Below are positions 12,086-23,965 of a stretch of 64,000 nucleotides of DNA, in pieces. Below the pieces are notes generated by a model. It made no database searches. It was given only the letters and a program-made list of their open reading frames with translations, and was not told the origin of the DNA. Each line of letters starts with the position of its first letter. Within the stretch, counting starts at the first letter, position 1. The position numbers and the translations under genes were made by a program. The stretch is from contig CM042013.1 in NCBI GenBank assembly GCA_023525715.1, forward strand, positions 84,246,494 through 84,310,493, written 5' to 3'. Origin of the DNA: Cichorium intybus. Lineage: Eukaryota > Streptophyta > Magnoliopsida > Asterales > Asteraceae.

Positions 12086-13968
12086 AATATACTCAGCACG
12101 ATATTCCCTTAGATATTTGTCAACATCCGTTTTCTTCAAAATTGTTTCAGAACTTCCCATACCCATTTCAAAGCATTTAGTCATAAGCTCCTCAATATCC
12201 ATGACTACCTCATGCCCCCACGTAGAATTAGGACTAGCATGGGCTGTAGAAGATGACACCTCCTCATCATTTTCTTTTTGAGGCTTGGACGATTTATAAA
12301 GATCAAACAAAGCACGCATGTTGGACTCTAGACTTAAAAGAAACATACTCTCTCTCTCTTTTCCCCAAAAATTTTCTTCCACAACCCATACGATATATTG
12401 CCATTTGCGTCTTGGGTCAAGAACTACTCCAAGAAACATAAATTGATTAAGTTTCGCTACATCTCCCCAATACTTCGCGTATTTTGTTTGCATTTTAAGT
12501 GCCATTTTCTTAATGGACTTATCGACATGCATTGTAAACCCATCAATAACATTACCGATTCCAAAAATCTCATGGACATAAGCATTGGAAGTTACATAAC
12601 GAGAACCCGAAAACCTTCTAGTAGCATCCAAAAAAATCTTCGAAAAAGGCAACAAACTATTTACATTAACCCAATCTTCATCGTTAATCAAACCACCCTC
12701 ACACTTTTTAAGCTCTTTTGCACAATTAGAATCTTTTAGAAGCAAGTTTGAGAAAGCTTTTTTAAACTTCATGGCACTTTCGAGCATCAAAAATGTTGAG
12801 TTCCAACATGTGTCAACATCCATAGACACTAGACTCTTACTTTCAATTTTTTCTTCTTCAACACGAGATTTAAACTTTTGAAGCCTAGCAGGAGATGACT
12901 TCACATATTTTACAAGTGTGTGGATTTTTTAATGGACAAACTCACATCCATTATCCTATCTTTGACTACAAAGTTTAAGATGTGAGCTGCACATCTCTTA
13001 TGTAAAAAAGCCCTTTTCAAAACACCACATTCCCAATGGTTGAGCATATTCTTCAAATAATTAATAGCTACATCATTAGAGCTACCATTGTCAATGGAAA
13101 AGTTTATAATCCTCTTATGTAACTGCCATTAGAGCTACCATTGTCAAATAATTAATAGCTACATCAATCGCTCTTCCAATTAATACCCCAGAATGACCAA
13201 CTATTGGACAAAATTTTATAATCCTCTTATGTAACTGCCAATCATCGTCAATAAAATGAGCAGTTAAATACATATAACTTAGATTTTGACCGGAAGTCCA
13301 CGTATATGTGGTAAGACAAACTCGAGATGAAATTTTTTAGAAGATACTTACCAACCTTTTCATTTCTTCAATAAAAAACTATAACAGTCTCTTGTTGCGG
13401 TGGAACATGAATGAATAACAAAATGTGGATTCATTACCTTGAAAAATTTACGAAAACCTTTACGCTCTACAAAAGAGAAAGGTAACTCATCAATAATAAA
13501 CATGTTTGAAAGTGCTTTCCTTATAACATCTTGATTAAACTCCCATAACTTAGGAATAATTATGGTTTCAATCGAACCATCATCACTAACATGTGTTCTA
13601 GACTCTAGGTCAAGGAGTTTTTGTTTCTTATAGATGTTATTCAGATTTTGTTTGCAAGACAGAGCATGATTTTTTAAAGGGGCAAGCCCAGACTTACTTG
13701 CACAACCAATTGTTCTATGACAATAAATGCACTCAGCAACATCAGGAATGTCCTTATCTGTAACATAATGTCTCCACCATGGGGATCTTTTCTAGTTTTT
13801 ATTTATGGAGGGAGACTTACTTACGTTGGGTGCACGAGGTGGTTTAGATGTTTTTTCGTCTTGTTTTGTTTTGTCTATGTTTGTTTTTCACTTTGTTGTT
13901 GTAGCTACTTAATTTTCGGACACAAACTCACAATCCGAGTTGTTGCTGTCACTAGTGTTAGTCTCCAT
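12086..13968 (-). pseudogene. E2: hAT-family transposase, decayed and cut by E1
   Basis: The open part (12904-12086) holds the RNase H-like hAT core: SSPARLQKFKS, the Asp-containing MDVDTCWNSTFLML, and the helical region ending at KYLREYRAEY, where E1 begins. Upstream, in broken frames, are CAAHILNFVVKD (near 12990) and a BED-type zinc finger (CIYCHRTIGC...H...C, near 13720). An ATG at 13968 (METNTSDS) is a plausible start. The C-terminal dimerisation domain would lie on the other side of E1, outside the window. Frames are broken near 12930 and around 13050-13400. It is non-functional. Confidence 0.88.
13055..13240. repeat. Local duplication inside the hAT pseudogene
   Basis: TTAATAGCTACATCA, AGAGCTACCATTGTCAA and ATAATCCTCTTATGTAACTGCC occur two times each within about 185 bp, in shuffled order. 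This is a short rearranged tandem duplication that destroys the hAT frame here. Confidence 0.75.
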
Positions 13969-15100
13969 AGAACCTACAAAGTTAGGAAAATAAATTAAAC
14001 AAAAAGGTAATCTGTAAATTAGAAATTTCAAGAATAAGCACTAAAAGCATTCCAATTTACCAAATCTATATAAGATTCTAAGCTACTTCCTAATAAGTGA
14101 TTACTAATTTACTACACTCTAGATAACTAAAATAAAATTTTATTTGCAATCAACCACCTAATCAAGACGTGAATTAGTGAAGTATTGAAGAATTAAGTAA
14201 TCAAAGGAGTTGTTAACAGAAGGTCTGTAGCTAACCTCAAGAAGTGAAGAACCAAGTTGGAATTTAGAAGTGTCAAGGTGGAACCGTGAGTCTGTGAATC
14301 GGAAAACCGCAACTGGTAGTCGTTGAGTCATAGTCAACTCAACTACTCAACTAGTCATACACTCGTAAACCGCAACTGGCAGTCGTTGAATCGTCGAATC
14401 GCAACTGGTGCGACGTGTGTAGTTAGCTAATCAGCTCGAATCAGAGGATTATTTGGTAGTTTTGAAGTCGCTATTCGCTACTGGTAGCTGACATCGCAGC
14501 GGTCGTCATGCGGTCAAAAATAAGAAAAATAACCTCACTCTCACTTAGCACAGTGGTAGTTAGGGTCGATTGACAGGAGTTACGTGGTCGAGAACGGTGA
14601 CAGATTACCAACTGCAGTGTCACGCTACAGTCAGAGGACCTAGTTCCTAACTTTTGACTATCAATCCCAAAGAGCATAAACTAAACTAAAACTATCAACC
14701 AAACCTAGTCACTTACTGAAATTAGAAGTACATCTCCAATTCAGAAGCAAACAAAGGCAATTCAAACATCAAACACAAACAAAGCATAAACTAAACCAAT
14801 AAGTAAAGTCCAAATGAACAGACACTGGCTAAGTTCAAACCAAAAAGCTAACCCTAGTTGGTCACTAAAATCAGCAAGGGAAATCAGTCCAATCAAGGTC
14901 ATCCAAGCATCCACACACAAAACAAACATTCACAATCCAATAATAAGCATAAATACCGAAAAACCAACACCTAACATAAACTGAATGATTATTATTAACC
15001 AAAACAGATTCCAAGGTTCCAAAACAGTAACAAACACTGGAAAACTAAAACTAAAAGACTCAATGTCAATGGTTGCCACTCCCAAGGACACTAGCCACTA
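13969..15100. other. Non-coding stretch between the hAT gene and the E3 LTR promoter
   Basis: No coding signal. It probably comprises the hAT 5' region and the R-U5 part of the E3 LTR; I could not find the boundary. ACCGCAACTGG(T/C)AGTCGTTGA occurs at about 14306 and 14369, with a third partial copy (CGCAACTGGTGCGACG) at 14400. GAG|GTTAGC near 14240 and TTTGTAG|GTTCT near 13981 on the minus strand could be the borders of a 5' UTR intron of the hAT gene; this is weak. Confidence 0.45.
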
Positions 15101-15244
15101 TCACTAACTATTGAACTAAATGAAAATTAAAGATAAAAACATAGAAATACCAAAAAGTGGTTCTTGAAGCTGAATCTCAGAGTCAAAGAGCCTTGGGGGT
15201 CGATTTTACACCAGGTCTTCGCTCGTTTTTTCGACCTAAAAGCC

Positions 15245-15253
15245 TCTATTTAT
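15245..15253 (-). promoter_or_regulatory. TATA box in the E3 LTR
   Basis: The minus strand reads CATAAATAG followed by AGGC, directly downstream (in the transcription sense) of the CpG-rich dyads at 15273-15392. It is close to the CTATAAATAG of the E8 LTR. Confidence 0.65.
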
Positions 15254-15272
15254 GGTTGCAAAAATCTTGAGA

Positions 15273-15392
15273 CCGTGCCGCGCATTTATGGATCCCGCGT
15301 CGCGCGTAGGGGTTTATCCCCGTTTCTTTGGAATTTGAATGTTTTCCACCGCCTCATCACCGCGTCGTGCCTTGATGATTTCCGCGGCGCGC
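15273..15392. promoter_or_regulatory. Two CpG-palindrome pairs, 22-bp spacing (E3 LTR)
   Basis: 11-mers resembling CCGCGNCGCGC start at 15273 and 15295, and at 15360 and 15382. Both pairs have 22 bp start to start with unrelated 11-bp spacers. They sit 20-140 bp upstream of the TATA box. Position and repetition suggest protein-binding sites; the factor is unknown. Confidence 0.7.
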
Positions 15393-15590
15393 GTACGTAT
15401 TTTCCTGATTTTGCCTTGATCTTCAAACTTCTTCCAAATTGCACGCTTTTAGTCCCTGTTTTCATTATTTCTTTCCAAACAAGTGCTGGCACGAAAAGTG
15501 AGTAATACCAGTAGATATGTGATATAATTTCACTAAGAATAGGGCTCAACAACGACTAAAATATGTGATATTACTAGGCGTTGTCAAACA

Positions 15591-15602
15591 TCCCACACTT
15601 GT
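15591..15602 (-). other. E3 polypurine tract
   Basis: On the minus strand ACAAGTGTGGGA immediately precedes the LTR start (TGTTTGAC). This is the usual plus-strand priming position. Confidence 0.75.
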
Positions 15603-16590
15603 GCCTTGCTTGTCCCCAAGCAAGAAAGTTTTTAATAGATTTAACTAAGATTCAAACAATTTTTGACTGTGTTCAGTTTCAAAGCTTATTGCCTTATGAG
15701 TTAGAGTGGAATAGTTGTGAAAACATAATCAGAATGTTCTTTGGAATTCATGGCTTTCTAGAGAACCCTTGATTACAAATTTTCTGTCCACAATGAAGTG
15801 TACGTACTCATTCAGATTCTAAAGGCCATTAAAGAACTGTCCATGACTTTCGATGTTGTCCGTGTAGCGAGCTTTCAGAAATACCATCCCAGACCAAACG
15901 ATCTTAGGTGGCAAGGTGCGTAAGGCCCACCCATTTTAGACCTACCGGCTCGAACAACAAAGGTCATTGATTGATAATTCCTTCCTAAATTCCAATCCTA
16001 AAACAGTCCAATCTTCTAGACTCATAAAACTCAACTTATTTGACTCAACTAATAGCATGATCACAACTACATAGTATCTCTCGAAAAATACTAATGCTAT
16101 AAACAATCACAAACTATTCATTTCAAAATTATAAGCTAATAAAAATTTTGAAAAACTTGCTAAAATTTTGAAAATCGGTCATTTCCCGCAAAAATTTTCA
16201 AAAACTACTCTTTCGACCGTCCACACCCCACACTTAAAATCGTACAACGTCCCCGTTGTACAAAAATTATTTAGAACAAGGGAGAAAGAGTTACCCTTTT
16301 GGACGGTAGATCGCTTGATTGGTACTCGATATTACAGGTACAAAATACGAACAAAAAGGTCCTCGATTTCGCGTTCTGGATTTTTAGCGCAACAGTGAAC
16401 ACGCCGGTAGTCAAAGCAAGTGGAGGGGGCACAGTGACCCCACACTTGCTTGAAACAACTCCTCCAATTTTGGTATAACATGCATGACTCAACAGAAAAC
16501 ATCAAATGCAAACAGAATAAAATATAGACAACTAAAAGATAGTAGTGTCATAGGTACAGTACATATATCAAAAAAAAAAAGAAAAATACA
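15603..16590. other. E3 3' non-coding tail with extra PPT-like copies
   Basis: No gene. Further copies of AAGTGTGGGG (minus strand) lie near 16226 and 16437, and one more at 17942 on the other side of the extra ORF. The segment is otherwise AT-rich. Confidence 0.6.
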
Positions 16591-17911
16591 TCAATCGCCA
16601 CCTGGTGGCCTGGAAGAACCGGCCTCGTGATCGTGTGCTCGGGCTGGGAATGGTCGGGGGCGCTGTCCCTGCTGTGTGGCTAACTCCAAAAGTACCTCCC
16701 CGATCCACTCCAGCTGGTCCTCCATCCTGGAGACTCGATCCTGCAGTCGCCTCATCTCTGTCACCTCCTCCTGCTGTGGCTGTGGTGCTGCTGGATCTGC
16801 TGGTGCTGCCGGCCTCCTGCGTCTCTTACCCGGCTGAGCGTAAGCTGGCAGGGGATCCTGAGGTGCCTCAGTCGCCACCCTCACAAACTGGCCCTGACGC
16901 TGCTGCTCAATAAGCCCCATCTTCTCCAGGGCTCGCGCTGTAGTGCGAATTGGAGGTAAAGCGGTCAAGGATGCCACAACCGGAGCAGTAAGAATCCGGT
17001 ACGAACGGGCCAAGCGGGTGATGAAATACCCACGGCCGAGAGGACTGCTGGCAGATGCACCCGTCGCACAGGTGGACAGGGAGACAGCTAGGGTGAACGG
17101 AAGGTGAAGGAACCTGGAGGGGTCAAGGAGGACCCAGAGGTACGTCATGTCTTCGCCAGACACCTTCTCGCCCCCCTCCCGATGCATGATGGAGGTGGAG
17201 ATGATCCGGTGCATGAGTCGGTGAAGTGGATCGCAAAGATGACTCTCTCTGGATGTCCCCGCCTCGTAGAATACATTGGACAATGGTGCCAAAACCTCCA
17301 TAATGGCAGCCCTCTCGGGTTGCCCCTGAATGCACGCCGTAAGGAACTGCGTGAAGTGGCAGTGCTGGAGATCCGCCTCTTTGTAGATGCCGGTGCGCCT
17401 CCCAAACTCCCGGAGGTTGCACTCCCTGTGCACACCCCCAATCTAAACCGTACGAGCCTGGAACGGGCCTCCTGAGAACCCGGTGCAAAACAGACAGTAG
17501 ATAGGAACTCCAACAGAAGCTCGGTATATACTGTGTCCTCCTCGGTGGCTATGAGCCTGTCCCAGCCTCGGCATGTGAACCTGGCCTCTCCATCAACCCA
17601 TGTACGGTGCAAAAATGGCTTGATCTCGCCCCAAAGCCCAGCGTCTCACAGAATGTCCCGATCGATGATCGTCGCCTCGAGAACCCGGCGACCAATGAGG
17701 GCATCCCTCCGTGAGATATACTCCACTGAACTATCCAGCTCAGCGGGGAACTGAAGAAACTGGTGGTCTAATCTTAATATTGAAGGATTCCGAACGATCA
17801 ATTCCCACGGCGTGGATATGAGCGAAACGCGGTGCGCGTGCTCCCAAATCAACCCTTGCACATCAGGTTGGTTTACGATCCCACGACGCGCAATTTGCTT
17901 GACCGCGGCGC
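16591..17911 (-). pseudogene. E3 extra ORF (Athila ORF-1/env-like type), broken
   Basis: The frame runs from about 17911 through MQGLIWEHAHRVS (17861), meets a TGA at 17646-17648 (a normal Trp position), and continues through TWVDGEARFTCRGWDRLI and ELLLEFLSTV. It shifts by one base near 17435-17445 and runs to 16591. The second part has REFGRRTGIY, a helical block, and a C-terminus with a basic KRRRRP segment, Pro/Gln stretches and a short coiled coil (MRRLQDRVSRMEDQLEWIGEVL). The same organisation occurs in the extra ORFs of E7 and E8. The family is known as an additional ORF of Athila-type elements; its function is not established. I see no transmembrane segment. The true start is not resolved. 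Confidence 0.78.
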
Positions 17912-17913
17912 GG
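17881..17913. promoter_or_regulatory. CpG-palindrome pair at the 5' end of the E3 extra ORF
   Basis: 11-mers starting at 17881 (CCACGACGCGC) and 17903 (CCGCGGCGCGG) show the same 22-bp spacing and an 11-bp spacer, as in the E3 LTR. It lies at or just inside the presumed start of the extra ORF. Confidence 0.65.
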
Positions 17914-18038
17914 TCATCAAAAATTCAACTTTCTTCAAAACAACCCCACACTTGCCTTGGACCAATAATACCTTCAAATGACGATGATATAATTTTCTAA
18001 TTACTCCTAAGAATACAATACTTAACCTATGAAAAGAT

Positions 18039-18050
18039 GGGTTGCCTCCC
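18039..18050 (-). other. Conserved GGGAGGCAACCC block (E3)
   Basis: A 12-bp word on the coding strand, 49 bp downstream of the protease-ORF stop. The identical word lies just downstream of pol in E7 (55670-55681) and E8 (45808-45819). Confidence 0.7.
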
Positions 18051-18098
18051 AACAAACGCTAAGTTTAACGTCTTTAGCCAGATGTGCTGTTCCTTCTC

Positions 18099-19290
18099 CT
18101 ATTCTTCTTGAATTCCTGATGGCATCTCCTTGTGATTTGGTGCAAAATTATGGGCCATCATTGACATAAACGAAGTGAGCTGAGTCATCCTGTCACTAAC
18201 CCCGCTAATCCATTGTTGCTGGGCTTCCAGGAGCTGAAAGACCTTTGCTTCTCTTTCCCTTGCATCCTTCTCATACTGTTGGTGCCTTGCTTCCAACATC
18301 TCCATCATGTCCAGCAGATGCTCCTTGTCAATGGTGGACAACGGATGCTCCTTTGTGTCCTTCAAGACTTCCTCTTTTCCTCCTTCTCCCGGTCGCGTCC
18401 ATATTGTTCTTTTGTCCCTAACCCCAGGCTCCATCAGCAAGTTGCTGTCCAAGTTCTTATCATCATACCCTTGAGGTAGAGATATGGGACTTCCAAACAT
18501 ATTTAACCTTCTTTTTCTCGACCCGAAGAAGATGTCCAAATCTCTTGTTTTGCAGTCGATGATAGCGTCAGCTGTAGCCAAGAACAGACGTCCTAGTATT
18601 AACGCGGGCGCATCCTCCTGACTCTCATACTCCATAACTAAAAAGTCTACTGGGTAAAAGAAATCCCCAACCTTTAATATGACATTAGTAAGCTTACCTC
18701 GGGATACACTAGTTGACTGATCAGCCAGCTGTAACACAGTCTTTGCTGGCTCTAATTCCTCATTCTTGTATTTATCATACAAGTATCCCGGTAGCACATT
18801 CACACTTGCTCCCAAATCCAGCAAGGTGTTCCTAATGACCACATCTCCTACAGTAGCAGTGATCAGTGGTGACCCAGGATCCTTTTCTTTCTTGGGCAGC
18901 GTTCCCAACAGTGCTTCACTCGCTTTAATAGTCATCCTCACAGTGTCAGGTGTGGGAATGTTACTTTTTCCATTTTTTTCGCACATTTCCCTAAGAATTC
19001 TTGTATCCTCATGAGCGTTCTTAAGTTCATCCCACAAAGGTTGGTTCATTGACGGCCCTGTCGATTTAGATGCTTCTTGCTTTGTCTTCCCTTTCTTGTC
19101 CTTCTTTCTTTGTTTGATCCCAGCTATTGTCGGCTGCTTTTCCTCCTGGCCATCCTTGTTCTCCTTTGGTTGAGTGTCCTTCTCAACAGGAATTTCCTTT
19201 AATTCCTCGTCTTCCTTATTTTCATTTTCAATTTCTACCTCTTCCTTAACTTATTCTTCTTTACTTTCTGCCTCATTTCCAGATTCTAGC
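18099..19290 (-). pseudogene. E3 gag C-terminus and aspartic protease, with a coiled-coil tail
   Basis: The frame runs from about 19290 with a TAA at 19251-19253, then is open to 18099. After a Glu/Lys-rich linker (KKDKKGKTKQEASK), the protease fold shows LLDLGASVNVLP (active site D-L-G, as in Athila proteases), VDFLVMEYE and ILGRLFLATADAIID. Downstream, in place of RT, is a Glu/Gln-rich coiled coil (HLLDMMEMLEARHQQYEKDARE) and a stop. It could in principle supply protease or act as a gag-like protein; the missing polymerase and integrase make the element dependent on others. Confidence 0.8.
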
Positions 19291-19300
19291 AACAGAACAT

Positions 19301-19956
<656 letters not shown>

Positions 19957-20481
19957 TAGGTACATTTTATGGGTCGTTCTCAGCACGGCCCACGATATGT
20001 TAGATGTTTGTATGAATTTGAAGGTTGAATGTTATAATTTGATGAATATTTGAAAGTGAAATGTGTTGAGAGGAATGCTAATATGTGAAGCTAATGTGTG
20101 TATTTCATTTAAAAATGTGTAAGTAGTTGGAATCATTTTTTAAAATGTGTTGCTTATTGAAATTTCAATGTAATTAAAAAACATTAGGTTGCACTGTTAA
20201 GGAAGGTTGTGCTAGTCATTTGGAAGAACGCCCCCTTTGTTGAGGAGCACGCTTTTATGGAAGGTTGTGGGCACATTAATGATAAACAACGACAATCTCC
20301 CTCTTGTTTTCTCTCCCTCTCTATAGTTTTCTCTTTGTGTCTCTCTTGTAGGTGCAGGTGGGCGCTGGTGTAGACCACCCCTCCATGGTGTAGAGGAGAC
20401 TCTATAAACACATCTTATTAAAAAGCACAATCATGAATCATCTAGATGTGAAGAATAAAACTATTAAGTAACTATTTGTAA

Positions 20482-20850
20482 CTGGAAAATTAATGAGCGT
20501 CCCAAGGTCCCAATACTTCAAATCAGTGATATCGTAATATGCTTTTAGGTACCATTCATGAAACATGTTTCTTTTTTTGTCACAGTAATTACAATTAATT
20601 GAAGACAAAGGGTAAAATGGTCACTTTGACAAACTCTTGAAAATTAATCGGTGTCCCACGGCCTCAATACTTCCAAGTCAGGAACATCATATGTTAGGTA
20701 CCGGTCTGACTTGTGATTTTTTCCCATTAAGTACGGTTAATTGCGGACAAAGGGTAAACTTGTGATGTTTTTTCCCATTAATTACGATTAATTGCGGACA
20801 AAGGGTAAACTAATTGCGGACAAAGGGTAAATTGGTCATTTAAACAAAAC
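20482..20850. repeat. Tandem duplication with inner 25-bp repeats
   Basis: A roughly 160-bp unit beginning GAAAATTAAT recurs from about 20638 (both contain GTCCCA(A/C)GG, CAATACTTC and a GGTACC site). Inside the second unit, TTAATTGCGGACAAAGGGTAAA and shorter pieces repeat two to three times (20710-20830). Confidence 0.75.
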
Positions 20851-21176
20851 GTAAAATTTCAAAACTTTTGAATCAGGCGCAAGATAAAAGATACACGTAT
20901 CTAAAAGACATTTCCAATTTGTAGTTGGTTGCATTGGTTTCTAGATGAACACTTTTAAAATCATATTTTGTTGATGAAATGTACAACTCAAGAAAGCATG
21001 AATGACAAATCAATTCTATATAAAAATGAAATATGTTGTCTCTTACCATTCAATAAAAATCACAATGTTGTAATAAGAGGAAATGATAGTAGGATAACAT
21101 GATAACCAAATATATGAAAATATGTGTGTTTGTATGTGTGTAAAAAGATGAGATGTATGTAAAAATGAGTGAAAAT

Positions 21177-21191
21177 GGTATATATTTATAG
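21177..21191 (-). promoter_or_regulatory. Orphan TATA box with a GC-rich upstream block
   Basis: The minus strand reads CTATAAATATATACC. Directly upstream (21244-21386) is a GC-rich block with repeated GAGGACGC and a hairpin GTGGAGG...CCTCCAC (about 21349-21370). It looks like a promoter remnant of an unidentified element; no supported ORF follows. Confidence 0.35.
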
Positions 21192-21677
21192 TTTGTAAAA
21201 AAAAAAATTTTGTTACCCTCCACGGCTAGCCAAACGGCTAGTTTTTTTATTTTTCCACCGTCTTCACACGTGATGCAAACGACTACCCCTGGACGTAGGA
21301 CTTCGAGGACGCAGGGGGTGCGGTGTTTGCCGCGTCTTCGTTGGTGATGTGGAGGACGCGGAGCCTCCACGTGTGGCACCACACCCTTCAGCCTAAAACA
21401 ATTTTCTCGGTAATCATAAAACGTAGTAACATGAGTTATTGAAATTAGGGAAAGGTGGATTAACCATCGACAATGAAAAAACCAAGTGCAAGAAGATCGT
21501 TCAATATGGTTGGCAAGACTATATTCAAGCCAATAAATTCGATGTTCCTATTCTACAAAAGGTCCCCAAGAACTATAATGAAAAAAAAAAACATAATAAT
21601 TAGCATGTAAAGCACCTCAAAAGTTAATGCATAAAATGATATTTTTTAATTATATTAAAAGCTTAATCAAGTGTCTA

Positions 21678-21737
21678 CGACTTCCTAAATTGTCAATAAA
21701 TTAGGGACGACTTCCTAAATTGTCAATAAATCAGGGC
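21678..21737. repeat. 30-bp tandem duplication
   Basis: CGACTTCCTAAATTGTCAAT begins at 21678 and again at 21708; the two 30-bp units differ at two or three positions. Confidence 0.85.
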
Positions 21738-22259
21738 CAAAGGGTCGCACGAATTTTACAATAACTATCCGAATAAATAAAAATCCATTAAGGGATTATG
21801 TATTCATTAAAAGATCAACGAAATTTTATAAAACTGACATCAATGTGTGAGGGTTTATCACGAAAAGACTGAACTCATATAGAATTTGAACACAGTAAAC
21901 GCAATATCATTGATAGACATAACAATTCAGATTTAGATAATTTAGGGTGGAAGCAAAAGTATGATTATCAAAATTGATGACAAAAAAGAAATAGACAAAC
22001 TCACCAATAAAGTAGGAGATAATTATTTACCTTCATATCTATCTGTGTGTGTCGTGCCTGCAAGATTCGTGAACCCTAGATTTTGAAAGGAACGTGAATT
22101 GGGAGGAAGGGGAAAAGACAGAGACTGCCTCCTCCCTTTTAAAATTTCTTTTACTATGCTCGTAACTACGCCGGGTTTTTGAGAAACCCTTCTTACAATC
22201 GCTCCCACCTCTTCTTCGTATTAATCTCGTCTCATCCGAAATGGACACTATGGTGGATC

Positions 22260-22612
22260 TAGTTTGAAGAGACGTGATTCAATTTGAAATTGCATCGCGT
22301 CAAGCATACATACGTGGCATACCCAAAAACCTACAGCAGCCGGAATACACAAAGTAGAAAAACTTTCGTGAAACAAATTTATTAAAGAAAAAAATCCTGA
22401 AAGGAACGTCAAGGGTTGTTACCAGAGAGAAAGCCAAAGATACGGCTAAATAGAGATAACCGGTGGATAAACACGGAGGGTTTCTGTGTTTGTTGAAAAT
22501 CTGCACTTATATGGAAGGCTAGATATATGAAGTGGTGTAGATACGATTTGAAGAGACATGATTCATTTGGAAGTGTCAAGCATCGTTTAAAGGGTAATTA
22601 CGTGGCGTACAG
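22260..22612. repeat. Diverged 60-bp direct repeat
   Basis: TTTGAAGAGAC(G/A)TGATTCA and ...ACGTGGC(A/G)TAC occur at 22263-22321 and 22542-22612 in the same order. Confidence 0.6.
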
Positions 22613-22871
22613 AAACCATATTTTCAAACTGAATGCGGAAAGGAGAAAAAACGGGTTTTATATATAGTAATGATAGATATAAATATATTATATATATATA
22701 TATATATTAATTTTCAAATTCGGATCTTGAGACTTTTCTACTGTTCATTTGGTTTTGTTTTCTCTAGAACCATAATTACTAAATTCTGGTTATAGTATGA
22801 TTGCTAATATATTTGGTACAAATCCAAATAAGCTTCTATTTGGAAATAACAATTTTTTATGAAAAAACTTT

Positions 22872-23120
22872 ATAAATGGTCCCTGTGGTTTTAGAGGATA
22901 TCGAGTTTGGTCCATAACTATCAAAAACCTCAAAGGTAGTCCCTGTGGTTTGAAAACTTTTGTTAAATCGTCCCTGAGCCATATAAAATGACTAATGTAT
23001 CCTTTTTAATTTCTTTTACATTTATTTTACTAAAATTTATTTTTAAGGATAAAACAGAAAAGGAAAAAGAAAATAAAACACAGCCTCATCCTCACCCCTC
23101 CCCTCCACTCATTTCTTACC
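22872..23120. repeat. E4 left terminal inverted repeat
   Basis: It pairs with 24160-24410 along its length with modest divergence, from ATAAATGGTCC to ATTTCTTACC. Confidence 0.85.
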
Positions 23121-23410
23121 ATACCACCACCACCACCACCACCACCGTCCACCATCACCCCCACCCCCAAGTGGAATCGAAAGAGATCCAGTCGAAGAAA
23201 CCATCCATTTGGAGCTATTTCTTCTTCACATCAGTTGGAGGAAAGTAAAAATTAAGTAAAAAACATTACATTTGGTGGTATAACATTCGATCCGACAGTT
23301 TGGGTTCCTAGATCAAACTGTATATTGGAAAACGGTGCTAGTGGGTCGATTTCAACACGTATTAACTCTCTAATGAAGCTAATAATCTGATTGAATCAGG
23401 ATTTGGTGAT

Positions 23411-23869
23411 ATGGAATCGAAAATCGCAAAAAGCAACGTCGATTTAGCTAGTTATGTTGTTGAATATTCTGTTGAAAATAAAACTGATGATGTAATCGTT
23501 AATTCTAAATCTCAAGTTCCGATTACTTCTTCTTCTGTTACTATTAGCTTAATCAATTCTAGTACTTGTGATATGGAATCGAAAATTGTAAAAGGAAGCT
23601 CTGATTTGGCTGTTTCAGTTCTCGATAAATTGTTTAGAACTGAATCTGTGAATTCGATTGCTTCTGATGTCAACGATTTGGGTGTGGTTCAAACTTTTGA
23701 TAGTCCTCTTTCTGTTATTCGATCCACTATTAATTCTTTTGAGATGGAATCAGATTCCAATTTGATTCTGGATCAGAATACATGTATGAATGAAAAATTT
23801 ATAGATATGGAATCTGATGATTTGGGAGTAAGAATCGATGTCAACAATTTGGGTGTGGTGCTATGTTAA
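23411..23869 (+). CDS. Unidentified 152-codon ORF inside E4
   Basis: Open from ATG 23411 to 23869. The product is Ser/Val/Asp-rich with internal repetition (DMESKI at the start and again about residue 54; VNDLGVV and VNNLGVV). I do not recognise it; it may be another captured fragment or chance. No zinc or membrane motif is visible. The upstream stretch 23121-23410 is also non-TIR and unassigned. Confidence 0.35.
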   Translation: MESKIAKSNVDLASYVVEYSVENKTDDVIVNSKSQVPITSSSVTISLINSSTCDMESKIVKGSSDLAVSVLDKLFRTESVNSIASDVNDLGVVQTFDSPLSVIRSTINSFEMESDSNLILDQNTCMNEKFIDMESDDLGVRIDVNNLGVVLC

Positions 23870-23965
23870 GCATATGATATCTGGATTGAGATAGAGAGAA
23901 GAGAGATGGTGGTTGTAGTTTTACCTGGAGTTTAGAAAGCTCTTTCAGATATTTCGATGGGCGCA

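Larger units (their letters stand above)
15100..15590 (-). repeat. E3 3' LTR (left limit not resolved)
   Basis: The right end is set by the CA at 15589-15590, directly next to a purine tract on the coding strand (AAGTGTGGGA, 15591-15600). On the minus strand the LTR begins TGTTTGACAACGCC. A TATA box and CpG-rich dyads lie inside. No second copy exists, so the left end could lie several hundred bp further left. Confidence 0.7.
15100..19300 (-). mobile_element. E3: non-autonomous Athila-type element, 5'-truncated
   Basis: On the minus strand: gag C-terminus and protease (19290-18099), the GGGAGGCAACCC block, an extra ORF (about 17911-16591), a 1-kb tail, a PPT at 15591 and an LTR ending at 15590. 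No RT, RNase H or integrase lies between the protease and the extra ORF; only about 190 bp separates them. Homology stops near 19300, so gag N-terminus, leader and 5' LTR are missing. The extra ORF type and PPT match E7 and E8, which supports the Athila assignment. Confidence 0.8.

Noticed and set aside
17104..17475. 123-codon plus-strand ORF
   Set aside because: Antisense of the E3 extra ORF in a GC-rich stretch.
22988..23248. His/Pro-rich ORF at the left TIR of E4
   Set aside because: Mostly TIR sequence plus an ACC run; no domain.
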